DNA of 37,055 nt from Verrucomicrobiaceae bacterium (GCA_005787565.1 SYAP01000088.1:1-37055); one strand, 5' to 3'. Shown: positions 8,695 to 18,003, counted from the stretch's first letter. Program-made: numbers and translations. The notes: generated by a model from the letters alone, not told the origin.

Positions 8695-9825
8695 TCACTT
8701 CCCGAACCACCCCGCCACCGCCCGCGCCGCACGCTCATGCGCACCCGTCCCTCCCAGCTTCGACGCCGTCTCCGCCAACAGCACACACAACGCCTCCCGC
8801 TGCTCCGGATGATCCAGAAAACGCTCCATGCTCGCCGCAACCACCACCGGATCCGCATCCGCCTGGATGAATTCCTCCACCCCTCCCTCCCCCGCCAAAA
8901 TATTCACCAGCCCGATGTGGTCCAGCTTCACCAACATCCTTCCTAACAGATAGGTCGACCACGTCACCTTGTAAACCAGGCAATACGGCAGCCCGAAATA
9001 CGCCGCCTCCAGCGTCGCCGTCCCGCTCGCGATCACCGCGCACACCGCCCGCTGCATCAGCGCGTGACTCCCCCCGTCCGTCACCTTGATCCCCACATCA
9101 CCGCCCGCTTCCTCTAACATCCGCCTCATCATCGCCCCCAGCGCCGGCGATGCCGCCGGTGCCTCAAACCGCAACTCCGGCTTCGTCTCACGCAACCGCC
9201 TCGCCGTCCCGATCATCATCGGAAACAACCGCGAAACCTCACGCTCCCGACTCCCCGGAAACAACCCCACCAACCGCCCGTCCCGCTCAACCCCCGTCAA
9301 ACGCCGCTCCTCCAACTCATCCACCAACGGATGCCCAACAAACGTCGTCTTCAATCCCGCATCCTGGAATATCGGCTGCTCGAACGGAAACAAACACAAC
9401 ATCTCATCTAACAAACGAACCATCTTCGGAATCCGCTTCTTGTTCCACGCCCACACTTGCGGACAAATGTACTACACCTGTCTCACCTCCGGAAACTCAC
9501 GCCGCACCGCCTCCGAAAACCGCAGATTGAAACCCGGATAATCAATCAACAACAAAACCTGCGGCCGGAACTCCCGCACCTCCGCCAACATCTCGTCAAA
9601 CCGCGCCTTGAACCACCCATACCGCTTCAAAACCTCCCACACACCCACCACCGCCGCCTCCTCCACCCAATCCCGCATCCCCGCACCCGCAATCCCCCGC
9701 ATCTCCGGCCCACCCGCCCCAGCAATCTCAATCCCCGGCCGCAGCCGACTCAAAACTTCCAGCAGCCCTGCGCCATGCGCATCTCCGCTCAATTCACCCG
9801 CGACCACGTAAACCCGTTCAGCCAT
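8695..9825 (-). pseudogene. lpxB: Lipid-A-disaccharide synthase, interrupted by a single in-frame TAG (9472-9474)
   Basis: MAERVYVVAGELSGDAHGAGLLEVL...LLIDYPGFNLRFSEAVRREFPEVRQV(TAG)YICPQVWAWNKKRIPKM...LCLFPFE...TTFVGHPLVD...GLFPGSREREVSRLFP...GTATLEAAYFGLPYCLVYK. Both halves are in the same frame and jointly cover a full LpxB. Confidence 0.88.
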
Positions 9826-9980
9826 GCGGCGGAAACCTAGAACCACCCTCCCCCATTGGCCATGAAAAAGCCCGCAAACCTCCTCTTCGCACGAAATACC
9901 GATTCTTCCGGACTTCCGGATTGATTTCGGCGCTGCCCCCGCTTTGATCGGCGTCCCGCAACATCGCGGCTCCATTTCCC

Positions 9981-10853
9981 ATGTCCGCCGACAGCCCAGA
10001 CACCCCACGCCCCCTCGCAGAAATCGCCCACGGCCCAGGCGCCTTCGAGCAGTTCCTCGATCGCAACCAGAAAAACCTCATGATCCTTGGCATCCTCGGG
10101 GTCCTCGGCATCGCCGGCGTCGTCGTCTACCGCGGCATCGAGCAAAGCAAGGAAACCACCGCAGGAGCCGCATTCAACAAGGCAGACGACCTCGCTTCCC
10201 TCCAAGGCGTCGTCAAAAACCACAACGGAACCACCGCCGCCGGCAGCGCCATGCTCCTCCTTGCCACCCGCCAGTGGACCGAAGGCCAACAGGACACCGC
10301 CATCGAAACCCTCCGCTCCTTCCTCACCCAATACCCAACCCACGCCGGCCGCCACACCGCACGCGCCAGCCTCGGCGCAAAACTCATGGCTCAAGGCAAA
10401 AACGCCGAAGCCAACGAAATCCTCAGCCAACTCTCTGACGATCCCGAAGCCCGCTTCCTCGCACCCTATGGCCTCATCACCCGGGGCGACATCGCAAAAG
10501 CCGCCGGCGACACCAAACTTGCCGAATCCCTCTATCAACAAGCACGCGACGAATACCCCGAAAGCAGCTTCGCCGACACCGCAACCCGCCGCATCAGCCT
10601 CCTCAAGGCCAAACCTCCCGTCGAAATCGAGCCCCCACCCGCCCCAACCCCGGCTCCCGGCTCCGAAACCACACCCGGCTCCGAACTCGGCATCCCAAGC
10701 TCCGAAGACGACGTCCCGGCGGTCACCAACCCCTTCATCGTCGAACCAACCCCCACTGCACCTCCCGTCGAAGGCGAATCCCCAAACCCTCCTCCAGCAG
10801 AAGCCCCTCCAGCAGAAAATCCTGCGGAAAATCCGGCCCCGGAACAGCCGTAA
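9981..10853 (+). CDS. Membrane-anchored tetratricopeptide-repeat protein (YfgM-like) with Pro-rich C-terminus
   Basis: EQFLDRNQKNLMILGILGVLGIAGVVVYRGIEQ single TM followed by TPR-like helices, then PAPTPAPGSETTPGSE...PPPAEAPPAENPAENPAPEQP low-complexity tail. Confidence 0.65.
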   Translation: MSADSPDTPRPLAEIAHGPGAFEQFLDRNQKNLMILGILGVLGIAGVVVYRGIEQSKETTAGAAFNKADDLASLQGVVKNHNGTTAAGSAMLLLATRQWTEGQQDTAIETLRSFLTQYPTHAGRHTARASLGAKLMAQGKNAEANEILSQLSDDPEARFLAPYGLITRGDIAKAAGDTKLAESLYQQARDEYPESSFADTATRRISLLKAKPPVEIEPPPAPTPAPGSETTPGSELGIPSSEDDVPAVTNPFIVEPTPTAPPVEGESPNPPPAEAPPAENPAENPAPEQP

Positions 10854-10900
10854 AGCCCGAATCGAATTGACATTTTTCACCCCAAACCAATCCTCATCCC

Positions 10901-11452
10901 GTGTTCAAGAAAGTCATCGGCCAAGACCTCGGAGCCACCAATCGTGAAGCTCCCTCCGCTCCGGAAACCCGCCATCCGGAAACCCCAGCGCCCTCCGCCA
11001 GCGCTCCATCCTACGCCAGCGCCGCCCCGGCTCCCGCCCGTCCCGCTGCCGCCACCCGCAACGTCCTCTCCACCGACGTCGAAATCAAAGGCAACGTCAA
11101 ATTCACCAACGACCTCGTCGTCGACGGCAAAATCGAAGGCGAAATCAACTCCGATGGCAACCTCACCGTCGGCGAAAACGCACGCCTCCGCGCCGAAATC
11201 AAAACCGGAACCGTCGTCGTCTACGGCAAAGTCCACGGCAACCTCACCGCCACCGACCGCGTCGAACTCAAATCCAGCGCCGAAGTCGTCGGCGATATCA
11301 AAGCCAAAACCCTCTCCATCGAGGCAGGTGCCATCTTCGTCGGCAAATCCACCGTCGGCACCCCCACCTCCGCCCCCGCGCAGGCCCAAGCCAGCGCCAA
11401 GCCCGCCACTGAAACGCCGAAACAAGGCACTCTCGCCGGCACCGCTTCCTGA
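10901..11452 (+). CDS. Bactofilin (polymer-forming cytoskeletal protein), GTG start
   Basis: NVLSTDVEIKGNVKFTNDLVVDGKIEGEINSDGNLTVGENARLRAEIKTGTVVVYGKVHGNLTATDRVELKSSAEVVGDIKAKTLSIEAGAIFVG; classic bactofilin beta-helix. Confidence 0.92.
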   Translation: MFKKVIGQDLGATNREAPSAPETRHPETPAPSASAPSYASAAPAPARPAAATRNVLSTDVEIKGNVKFTNDLVVDGKIEGEINSDGNLTVGENARLRAEIKTGTVVVYGKVHGNLTATDRVELKSSAEVVGDIKAKTLSIEAGAIFVGKSTVGTPTSAPAQAQASAKPATETPKQGTLAGTAS

Positions 11453-11481
11453 AACCGGCACTCCCGCCTCCCCATCCTCCC

Positions 11482-12303
11482 ATGGCCGATGAGCCCAAGA
11501 GCCATCGCATCGAGCTGACTTGCCCGGAATGCGGGCACCTCCAGTCCGAACCGGCACTCGTCGTTTCAACCCAGTGCCGCGCCTGCCTCGCTGGATTCCA
11601 AGTCCACGACGGAAAAGCCGTGTCACGCTCCCGCCCCACCACCCGCCTCGCAAAAATCCGAACCGAGAGCGACCCCGAACCAACCCAGCTAGCTCCAGCA
11701 CCCACCAAACCCACCTTCCGCCTCAGCAAACCGGAACAACCAACCGTCCACCCACTCCTCCGCTTCTTCATCCGCCCCAAACCCGCCCGCGAAATCCCCT
11801 GCTTCGAATGCGGACACATCTTCAAAGTCCTCGGCGAAGCACAATCCAGCCAATGCACCCGCTGCGGACGCTACGTCAGCATGCAGGACTACCAGATCGA
11901 CGAAGTCTGGAACCGCCGCATCCAAACCCGCGGCAACGTCACCATCGGAAAATCCGGCTCCGTCGCCGGCGTCACCATCCAGTGCCACCACCTCCTCGTC
12001 CTCGGCGACCTCTCCGGCTCCGTCGATTGCTCCGGTGACCTCACCATCCGCAGCCACGGCAAAATCCTCGGCGTCGTCCACTGCCGCCAACTCCGCGTCG
12101 AACGCGGCGCACGCGTCGAATTCCTCAACCCAGTCCACGCCTCCTCCGCCTTCATCGATGGCCACGTCAAAGGCCAGATCCTCTGCACCGGCGCCATCAC
12201 CCTCGAAAAACGATCCCAACTCCAAGGCCTTGCACGCGCCTCCTCACTCATCGTCAAACCCGGCGCCAAACACGTCGGAACCATCGAAATGGTACAACCC
12301 TGA
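11482..12303 (+). CDS. Zinc-ribbon/bactofilin composite protein
   Basis: Two Cys4 ribbons (CPECGH...CRAC; CFECGH...CTRCG), then bactofilin-like repeats TRGNVTIGKSGSVAGVTIQCHHLLVLGDLSGSVDCSGDLTIRSHGKILGVVHCRQLRVERGARVEFLNPVHASSAFIDGHVKGQILCTGAITLEK. Confidence 0.8.
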   Translation: MADEPKSHRIELTCPECGHLQSEPALVVSTQCRACLAGFQVHDGKAVSRSRPTTRLAKIRTESDPEPTQLAPAPTKPTFRLSKPEQPTVHPLLRFFIRPKPAREIPCFECGHIFKVLGEAQSSQCTRCGRYVSMQDYQIDEVWNRRIQTRGNVTIGKSGSVAGVTIQCHHLLVLGDLSGSVDCSGDLTIRSHGKILGVVHCRQLRVERGARVEFLNPVHASSAFIDGHVKGQILCTGAITLEKRSQLQGLARASSLIVKPGAKHVGTIEMVQP

Positions 12304-12316
12304 CCCACCTCCCACC

Positions 12317-13252
12317 ATGCCCGCCGCACTCGACCTCAAGGAAGAAATCCTCGCCCTCAAAAAAGCGAGAAACGCCGTCATCCTCGCCCACAACTACCAA
12401 ACCGGTGACATCCAGGACGTCGCCGATTACGTCGGAGACTCCCTCGGCCTCGCCTACCACGCCAAAGCCACCGATGCCGATGTCATCGTTTTCTGCGGCG
12501 TCCACTTCATGGCCGAAACCGCCAAAATCGTAAACCCTAACAAAATCGTCGTCCTCCCGGATGCCGACGCCGGATGCTCCCTCGAACAATCCTGCCCCGC
12601 CCCCCAACTCGAAGCCTTCCTCAAGGCCAACGCAGAAAAAAACTACTACGTCATCGCCTACATCAACTGCTCCGGCGCCGTCAAAGCCCTCTGCGATGTC
12701 ATCGTCACCTCCGGCAACGCCATCAAGATCGTCAACCAGGCCCCCGCCGATCGACCCATCCTCTTCGTCCCCGATGAAAACCTCGGCGCATGGGTCATCG
12801 AACAAACCGGCCGCAAAATGGACCTCTGGAAAGGCAACTGCTACGTCCACGTCGAGTTCACCCGCGACTCCATCAACCGCATCAAGGCCGAATACCCCGA
12901 CGCCCTCGTCGTCGCCCACCCCGAATGCACCCAGGCTGTTAGGCTGTTGGCTGATGAAGTCTGCTCGACCGAAAAAATGGTCGCCTACTGCAAAAACGCC
13001 CCCGTCAAAAACATCATCGTCGTCACCGAAAGCGGCATGCTCCACCGCCTCCGCAAGGAAGCCCCTGACAAAAACCTCATCCCCGGCCCCACCGACCGCT
13101 GCGCCTGCGCCGACTGCCGATACATGAAAATGAACACCCTCCAGAAACTCCGCGATTGCCTCGACACCCTCCAACCCCGCGTCGAAATGGAAGAATCCAT
13201 CCGCCAACGCGCCGAAGCACCCCTCCTCCGCATGCTCGAACAATCCAAATAA
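12317..13252 (+). CDS. nadA: Quinolinate synthase
   Basis: AVILAHNYQTGDIQDVADYVGDSLGLA, FCGVHFMAETAKIVNP, PDADAGCSLEQSCP, PTDRCACADCRYMKMNTLQKL; NadA signatures including Fe-S cysteines. Confidence 0.97.
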   Translation: MPAALDLKEEILALKKARNAVILAHNYQTGDIQDVADYVGDSLGLAYHAKATDADVIVFCGVHFMAETAKIVNPNKIVVLPDADAGCSLEQSCPAPQLEAFLKANAEKNYYVIAYINCSGAVKALCDVIVTSGNAIKIVNQAPADRPILFVPDENLGAWVIEQTGRKMDLWKGNCYVHVEFTRDSINRIKAEYPDALVVAHPECTQAVRLLADEVCSTEKMVAYCKNAPVKNIIVVTESGMLHRLRKEAPDKNLIPGPTDRCACADCRYMKMNTLQKLRDCLDTLQPRVEMEESIRQRAEAPLLRMLEQSK

Positions 13253-13264
13253 CCCCCTCAATTC

Positions 13265-13321
13265 TTCCGACCTTCGACCTTCGACTTTCGACTTTCGACT
13301 TTCGACTTTCCAACCTTCGAC
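13265..13321. repeat. Heptanucleotide tandem repeat (YTTCGAC)n
   Basis: Direct reading: ttccgac cttcgac cttcgac tttcgac tttcgac tttcgac tttccaa ccttcgac; ends 11 nt before the ksgA ATG at 13333. Confidence 0.95.
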
Positions 13322-13332
13322 TCCCCAGTCCC

Positions 13333-14679
13333 ATGACCGGCCGCGAAATCCGCGAACACCTCGATCAGGCCGGCGTGCTCCCCAGCAAACAGCTCGGCCA
13401 AAACTTCCTCATCGACCCTAACATGTCGCGCTGGATCGTCTCCCAGCTCGACCCACAACCCGACGACGCCATCGTCGAAGTCGGCCCCGGCACCGGATCC
13501 CTCAGCGAGCACCTCGCCGGAAAAGTCCGCAAACTCATCCTCATCGAATTCGACGCCCGCCTCGCCGCCGCCCTCGTCACCCGCTTCGCAGACGTCCCCG
13601 GCGTCGAAATCCATCACGCCGACGGCGCGAAATTCGACCGACGCTTCCTCTTCCGCCACCGCCCCCTCAAGTTCCTCGGCAACCTCCCCTACTCCAGCGG
13701 CGGTGCCATCCTCAAAAACCTGTTAAGCCGACCCCACCCCTTCTCCCGCGCCGTCATCATGCTCCAAAAGGAGGTCATCGACCGCCTCGCCGCACAACCC
13801 GGCTCCAAAGACTACGGCCTCCTCTCCCTCCGCATGCAGGCCGATTGGGAAGTTACCCCCCTCCGCAACGTCCCGCCCGAGGCCTTCCACCCACGCCCCC
13901 GCATCGACTCCACCGTCGCCATTCTCCACCCCCGCCGCAGCGGCCTCCCGCCCTTCGACTTCCGCCTCTTCGACGAACTCACCCGCCGCGGCTTCGCCCA
14001 ACGCCGCAAACAACTCGGCAAACAACTCCCGGACTCACCCCCGTGGCCTGACATCGCCACCTCCCTCAACCTCCCCGCCACCACCCGCGCCGAGGAACTC
14101 AACCTCGCCCAATGGGTCGACCTCACTCGCGCCTACGATCCCCACCCCCTCCGCGACAATCCCCAAAAAGACGGCGAAATCTTCGACGTCGTCGATGAAA
14201 ACGACCACGTCACCGGCACCGCCACCCGCGCGGAAGTCCACGCCAAAAAACTCCTCCACCGCGCCATCCACGTCCTCGTCACCAACAAACGCGGCGATGT
14301 CCTCCTCCAACAGCGCTCCCTCCTCAAGGACGCCCACCCCGGCGTCTGGGACTCCAGCGTCTCCGGCCACCTCGATAGCGGCGAGGACTACCACCCCGCC
14401 GCCATCCGCGAACTCGGCGAGGAAATGGGCATCACCGGCGTCGAAATCCAGGAAATCGCCCGCATCCTCCCCAGCGAAGCCACCGGCTGGGAACACCTCC
14501 GCCTCTACCACGCCCACCACCACGGCCCCGTCCGTTTCCCTTGCGCGGAAATCGAAGCCGCGCTTTGGTTCCCCATCGCCGAAGTCGATACCTGGACCGC
14601 CGCCCGCCCCACCGACTTCGCCTCCGGCTTCCTCGAATGCTGGAAAGCCGCCCGCACACACCTCGCCGCCTCATCCTAA
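13333..14679 (+). CDS. ksgA: 16S rRNA dimethyladenosine transferase fused to C-terminal NUDIX hydrolase
   Basis: KsgA: KQLGQNFLIDPNMSRWIV, IVEVGPGTGSLSEHLAG, LKFLGNLPYSSGGAILKNLL, VPPEAFHPRPRIDSTV. NUDIX: FDVVDENDHVTGTATRAEVH...WDSSVSGHLDSGEDYHPAAIRELGEEMGI, an exact GX5EX7REUXEEXGU box. One continuous ORF. Confidence 0.93.
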   Translation: MTGREIREHLDQAGVLPSKQLGQNFLIDPNMSRWIVSQLDPQPDDAIVEVGPGTGSLSEHLAGKVRKLILIEFDARLAAALVTRFADVPGVEIHHADGAKFDRRFLFRHRPLKFLGNLPYSSGGAILKNLLSRPHPFSRAVIMLQKEVIDRLAAQPGSKDYGLLSLRMQADWEVTPLRNVPPEAFHPRPRIDSTVAILHPRRSGLPPFDFRLFDELTRRGFAQRRKQLGKQLPDSPPWPDIATSLNLPATTRAEELNLAQWVDLTRAYDPHPLRDNPQKDGEIFDVVDENDHVTGTATRAEVHAKKLLHRAIHVLVTNKRGDVLLQQRSLLKDAHPGVWDSSVSGHLDSGEDYHPAAIRELGEEMGITGVEIQEIARILPSEATGWEHLRLYHAHHHGPVRFPCAEIEAALWFPIAEVDTWTAARPTDFASGFLECWKAARTHLAASS

Positions 14680-14697
14680 CAGAAAACCCGCGCCGCC

Positions 14698-15444
14698 ATG
14701 AAGCTCCTCCTGCTCGCCACCGCCGCCGTTCTTCTCGCCTCCTGCCAGCGGAAACCCGCCACCCTCTCCTACACCCTCATCTCCACCCGCGATCACGACG
14801 CCACCGCCTACACCCAGGGCCTCGAATTCCTCGGCCCCCGCCTCTTCGAATCCAGCGGCGGATACGGCCTCTCCAACATTCGCGAGATCGACCCCTCTAA
14901 CGGAAAACCCCTCCGCAAACGCCCCATGGCCAAAAACCAGTTCGCCGAAGGCATCACCATCCTTAACAACGAACTCTTCATCCTCAGTTGGAAGGAGAAC
15001 ACCGCCACCGTCCTCGAACCCGAAACCTTCAAATTCCTCCGCACCCACCGCTACGAGGGCGAAGGCTGGGGCCTCACCAACAACGGCTCCCAACTCATCC
15101 TCAGCGATGGCACCAGCACCATCAAGTTCATCAATCCCAAGGACTTCTCCGTCCTCCGCACCATCACCGTCACCAACGGCAACAACGAGGTCGATCAAAT
15201 CAACGAACTCGAAATGATCGACGGCCAGATCTTCGCCAATCTCTATCAGCGCAACGACATCATCCGCATCTCACCCGATGACGGCCGCGTCACCGGCATC
15301 CTCGACCTCTCCGCCCTCCGCTCCAAACTCCCGCGAAACGGCATCGATGTCCTCAACGGCATCGCCCGCGATCCCGCCACCGGAAACCTCATCGTCACCG
15401 GAAAACTCTGGCCCAAAATGTTCGAAATCCGGCTCGACCCGTGA
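14698..15444 (+). CDS. Glutaminyl-peptide cyclotransferase (glutamine cyclotransferase), lipoprotein
   Basis: MKLLLLATAAVLLASC lipobox; TAYTQGLEFLGPRLFESSGGYGLSNIREID, FAEGITILNNELFILSWKENTA, EGEGWGLTNNGSQLILSDGTSTI, LNGIARDPATGNLIVTGKLWPKMFEI. Confidence 0.92.
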   Translation: MKLLLLATAAVLLASCQRKPATLSYTLISTRDHDATAYTQGLEFLGPRLFESSGGYGLSNIREIDPSNGKPLRKRPMAKNQFAEGITILNNELFILSWKENTATVLEPETFKFLRTHRYEGEGWGLTNNGSQLILSDGTSTIKFINPKDFSVLRTITVTNGNNEVDQINELEMIDGQIFANLYQRNDIIRISPDDGRVTGILDLSALRSKLPRNGIDVLNGIARDPATGNLIVTGKLWPKMFEIRLDP

Positions 15445-16163
15445 ACCCACAACCCCTCCCCGCCGGCCCCTGCGTCATGCACCAGCGCTGGAGCGCGCTC
15501 CTCTTCCTCCACTGGCCCGTCGACCCCGCACTCATCGCCCCACGCCTCCCCACCGGCCTCACCGTCGACACCTTCGCCGGCCAAGCCTACCTCGGCATCG
15601 TCCCCTTCCACATGCAACGCGTCCGCCCCGTCGGACTCCCTCCCGTCCCCTGGCTCTCCTGGTTTCACGAACTCAACCTCCGCACCTACGTCCTCGACTC
15701 TAACGGAAAACCCGGCGTCTGGTTCTTCTCACTCGATTGCAACCAACCCATCGCCGTCGAACTCGCCCGCCGCGCCTTCCACCTCCCATACCAGCACGCC
15801 CGCATGCGCAGCTCACTGAAAAACGGCCGACTCCTCTATCAATCCACCCGCCGGGGCGAATCCATCACCGCAACCTTCGAATACGCCCTTCCCAACCAAA
15901 CCCGAACCGCCACCGAAGGCTCTCTCGAAGCATTCCTCGTCGAACGCTACCGACTCTTCTCCACCGACCGCTCCGGCAACCTCCACTCCGGCCTCGTCCA
16001 CCACGCACCCTATCAAATCGCCCCCGCCGATTGCTCCCAGTGGTCCACCGAAGCCCTCCGCCTCAACAACTTCCCCCAACCCACCAGTCCCCCCACCTCC
16101 ACCCTCGTCGCCGCCCCCGTCGACGTCCGCATCTACCAGCTCCGCAAGCACTTCCCGATCTAA
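15441..16163 (+). CDS. YqjF/DUF2071 family protein (GTG start, 4-bp overlap with upstream gene)
   Basis: MHQRWSALLFLHWPVDPALIAPRLPTGLTVDTFAGQAYLGIVPFHMQRVRPVGLPPVPWLSWFHELNLRTYV; DUF2071 signature. Confidence 0.88.
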   Translation: MNPQPLPAGPCVMHQRWSALLFLHWPVDPALIAPRLPTGLTVDTFAGQAYLGIVPFHMQRVRPVGLPPVPWLSWFHELNLRTYVLDSNGKPGVWFFSLDCNQPIAVELARRAFHLPYQHARMRSSLKNGRLLYQSTRRGESITATFEYALPNQTRTATEGSLEAFLVERYRLFSTDRSGNLHSGLVHHAPYQIAPADCSQWSTEALRLNNFPQPTSPPTSTLVAAPVDVRIYQLRKHFPI

Positions 16164-16187
16164 CATTTCACACCCACGGCTCGCTCA

Positions 16188-16631
16188 TCACTTCTTGATC
16201 TCCCTCAGCCGCGGCGAAAGAATCTTCCGGTTCATCAAAACAATGCGGTGCACCTCCGAGCCGTTCGCCTTGGTCGAGACCAGGTAATACTCCACCTTTC
16301 GCTCCTCCTTCTCCGGCCCAGTCAGAAGCCGCACCTCCATCACGGCAAAACTCTGCAGTTCGTGATCAGGGTCAATGTCCCGCTGCGCCAACTTGATCGC
16401 CTCGACCATCGAAACTTGCAACTTTCCACCATGATACGAACTTTCCGCCAACAGCACGGCGAGTTCATCCCGCTTGATGACAAATTCCCGCTGAAACTCG
16501 ATCAACTTCCCTTCCCCTTGCACACCCGTGGGACTCGCTGGAACCAGCGCGGGCGTCGACACCGATGGCCCCTGATGAAGCAGAACCTCCTCACCAACCA
16601 ATGAGGAAACTGCCCCAACCCAACCGGCCAA
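16188..16631 (-). CDS. Hypothetical protein, possibly secreted
   Basis: 147 aa ORF on the strand and in the composition style of the following fabV; no recognised family. Confidence 0.5.
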   Translation of the reverse strand: MAGWVGAVSSLVGEEVLLHQGPSVSTPALVPASPTGVQGEGKLIEFQREFVIKRDELAVLLAESSYHGGKLQVSMVEAIKLAQRDIDPDHELQSFAVMEVRLLTGPEKEERKVEYYLVSTKANGSEVHRIVLMNRKILSPRLREIKK

Positions 16632-16736
16632 AACGAGAATCGCCTTAATTGCTTGAATTCCAACACGCCCAAGGGCATCGTGGCAATCCCGCAGTCAGAG
16701 TTGGCGGACCATTCGGCTACAGCAAGCTACACCCCA

Positions 16737-17927
16737 TCACTGAATCGAAGGCACAGACACCGCAGTATCGGTCTCCTCGCTGTAATCAATGTCTTCAAGC
16801 CCGAAGCCGAACAATCGGAGAAAGCTCGTTTGATACCCTTTGAAATCAGCAAGGTCCTTCAGATTCTCCGTATTCACTTCCTGCCAACGCTCGCCGACGA
16901 GTTTCTGGATCGCAGGAGCCATTTCCCAATCGTCAACCCGGATGCGGCCCGCTTCGTCGGGTTGTGGATCGCCACCGAAAAGCCGGTCGCGGAACAGCCG
17001 GTCCATTTGCTCGATGGTGTCCTCGTGGGTGCCATCGTCCTTCATCACCTTGTAAAGCAGCGAGATGTAAAGCGGAACCACCGGAATCGCCGAACTGGCT
17101 TGCGTCACCAGTGCCTTATTCACCGAAACCCAAGCCTTGCCGCTCAGCGCAGCAAGCTTCTTGTCGAGAGCAGCCTGGGTGCGCTCAAGATCTTCCTTCG
17201 CGCGACCAATCGTGCCGTTCTTGTAAATCGGCCACGTGACTTCCGGCCCAATGTAGGAGTAGGAAACCGTCTGCACACCGGGAGCAAGGGCATCGGCTGC
17301 AATCAGCGCGTCGATCCACATCTCCCAATCCTCACCACCCATCACGGCGATCGTTTGCTCAACATCATCCCCCTGCGCGGGCTCGATGGAGATATCACTG
17401 ACTTCGCCGGTGGTGGTGTTGAGATTCTTGGCCGTGTAGGTCTGCCCGATCGGCTTCAACACGGATTTGTAAACCTCGCCCGTAGTGGGATGCGTGCGGC
17501 GCGGTGAGGCCAAACTGTAGATGACACAATCCACCTGCCCGAGGTCCGCCTTGAGGGTCGCGATGACCTGTTGCTTGATCGCATCCGAGTAGGCATCGCC
17601 GTTGAAGGATTTCGCATAGAGCCCCGCGGCGTGCGCCTGCTTTTCAAAAGCCGCGGAGTTATACCAACCGGCAGTGCCACAACGATCCGGCTCGCCGGGT
17701 TTCTCAAAAAAGACGCCGATGGTCGCAGCCTCGGAACCAAAAGCCGCGGCAATCCGCGAGGAAAGTCCGTATCCGGTCGAGGATCCAATGACGAGCACAC
17801 GCTTCGGACCAGCAGGATTGATTCCGCCACGTTTGACGACGGCGATCTGCTCGGCAACGTGCTGGGCGCATCCATCCGGGTGCGCGGTGGTGCAGATGAA
17901 TCCTCGGATTTTTGGGGCAACGATCAT
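16737..17927 (-). CDS. fabV: Trans-2-enoyl-CoA/ACP reductase, FabV/TER type
   Basis: MIVAPKIRGFICTTAHPDGCAQHVAEQI, KRVLVIGSSTGYGLSSRIAAAFGSEAATIGVFFEKP, YNSAAFEKQAHAAGLYAKSFNGDAYSD, IYSLASPRRTHPTTGEVYKSVLKPIG; strong FabV pattern. Confidence 0.96.
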   Translation of the reverse strand: MIVAPKIRGFICTTAHPDGCAQHVAEQIAVVKRGGINPAGPKRVLVIGSSTGYGLSSRIAAAFGSEAATIGVFFEKPGEPDRCGTAGWYNSAAFEKQAHAAGLYAKSFNGDAYSDAIKQQVIATLKADLGQVDCVIYSLASPRRTHPTTGEVYKSVLKPIGQTYTAKNLNTTTGEVSDISIEPAQGDDVEQTIAVMGGEDWEMWIDALIAADALAPGVQTVSYSYIGPEVTWPIYKNGTIGRAKEDLERTQAALDKKLAALSGKAWVSVNKALVTQASSAIPVVPLYISLLYKVMKDDGTHEDTIEQMDRLFRDRLFGGDPQPDEAGRIRVDDWEMAPAIQKLVGERWQEVNTENLKDLADFKGYQTSFLRLFGFGLEDIDYSEETDTAVSVPSIQ

Positions 17928-18003
17928 ACGACGGGAGCTTCCACGCGACAGGCGGAACTGACAATGCCTTTTTAACCCCGTTCACCCCGCAAGACGCCAA
18001 AAA

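Noticed and set aside
9837-10880. Long - strand ORF (347 aa) opposite the TPR gene
   Set aside because: Low-complexity Gly/Ala/Asp/Phe-rich translation typical of the antisense of a C-rich high-GC gene; sense strand has a recognisable protein.
12254-13261. 335 aa - strand ORF
   Set aside because: Exact antisense of nadA; GDGDDGVGV-like composition with no domain signals.
13265-13321. CRISPR-like repeat
   Set aside because: Units are 7 bp with no spacers; it is a simple tandem repeat.
16653-17507. 284 aa + strand ORF
   Set aside because: Antisense of fabV.
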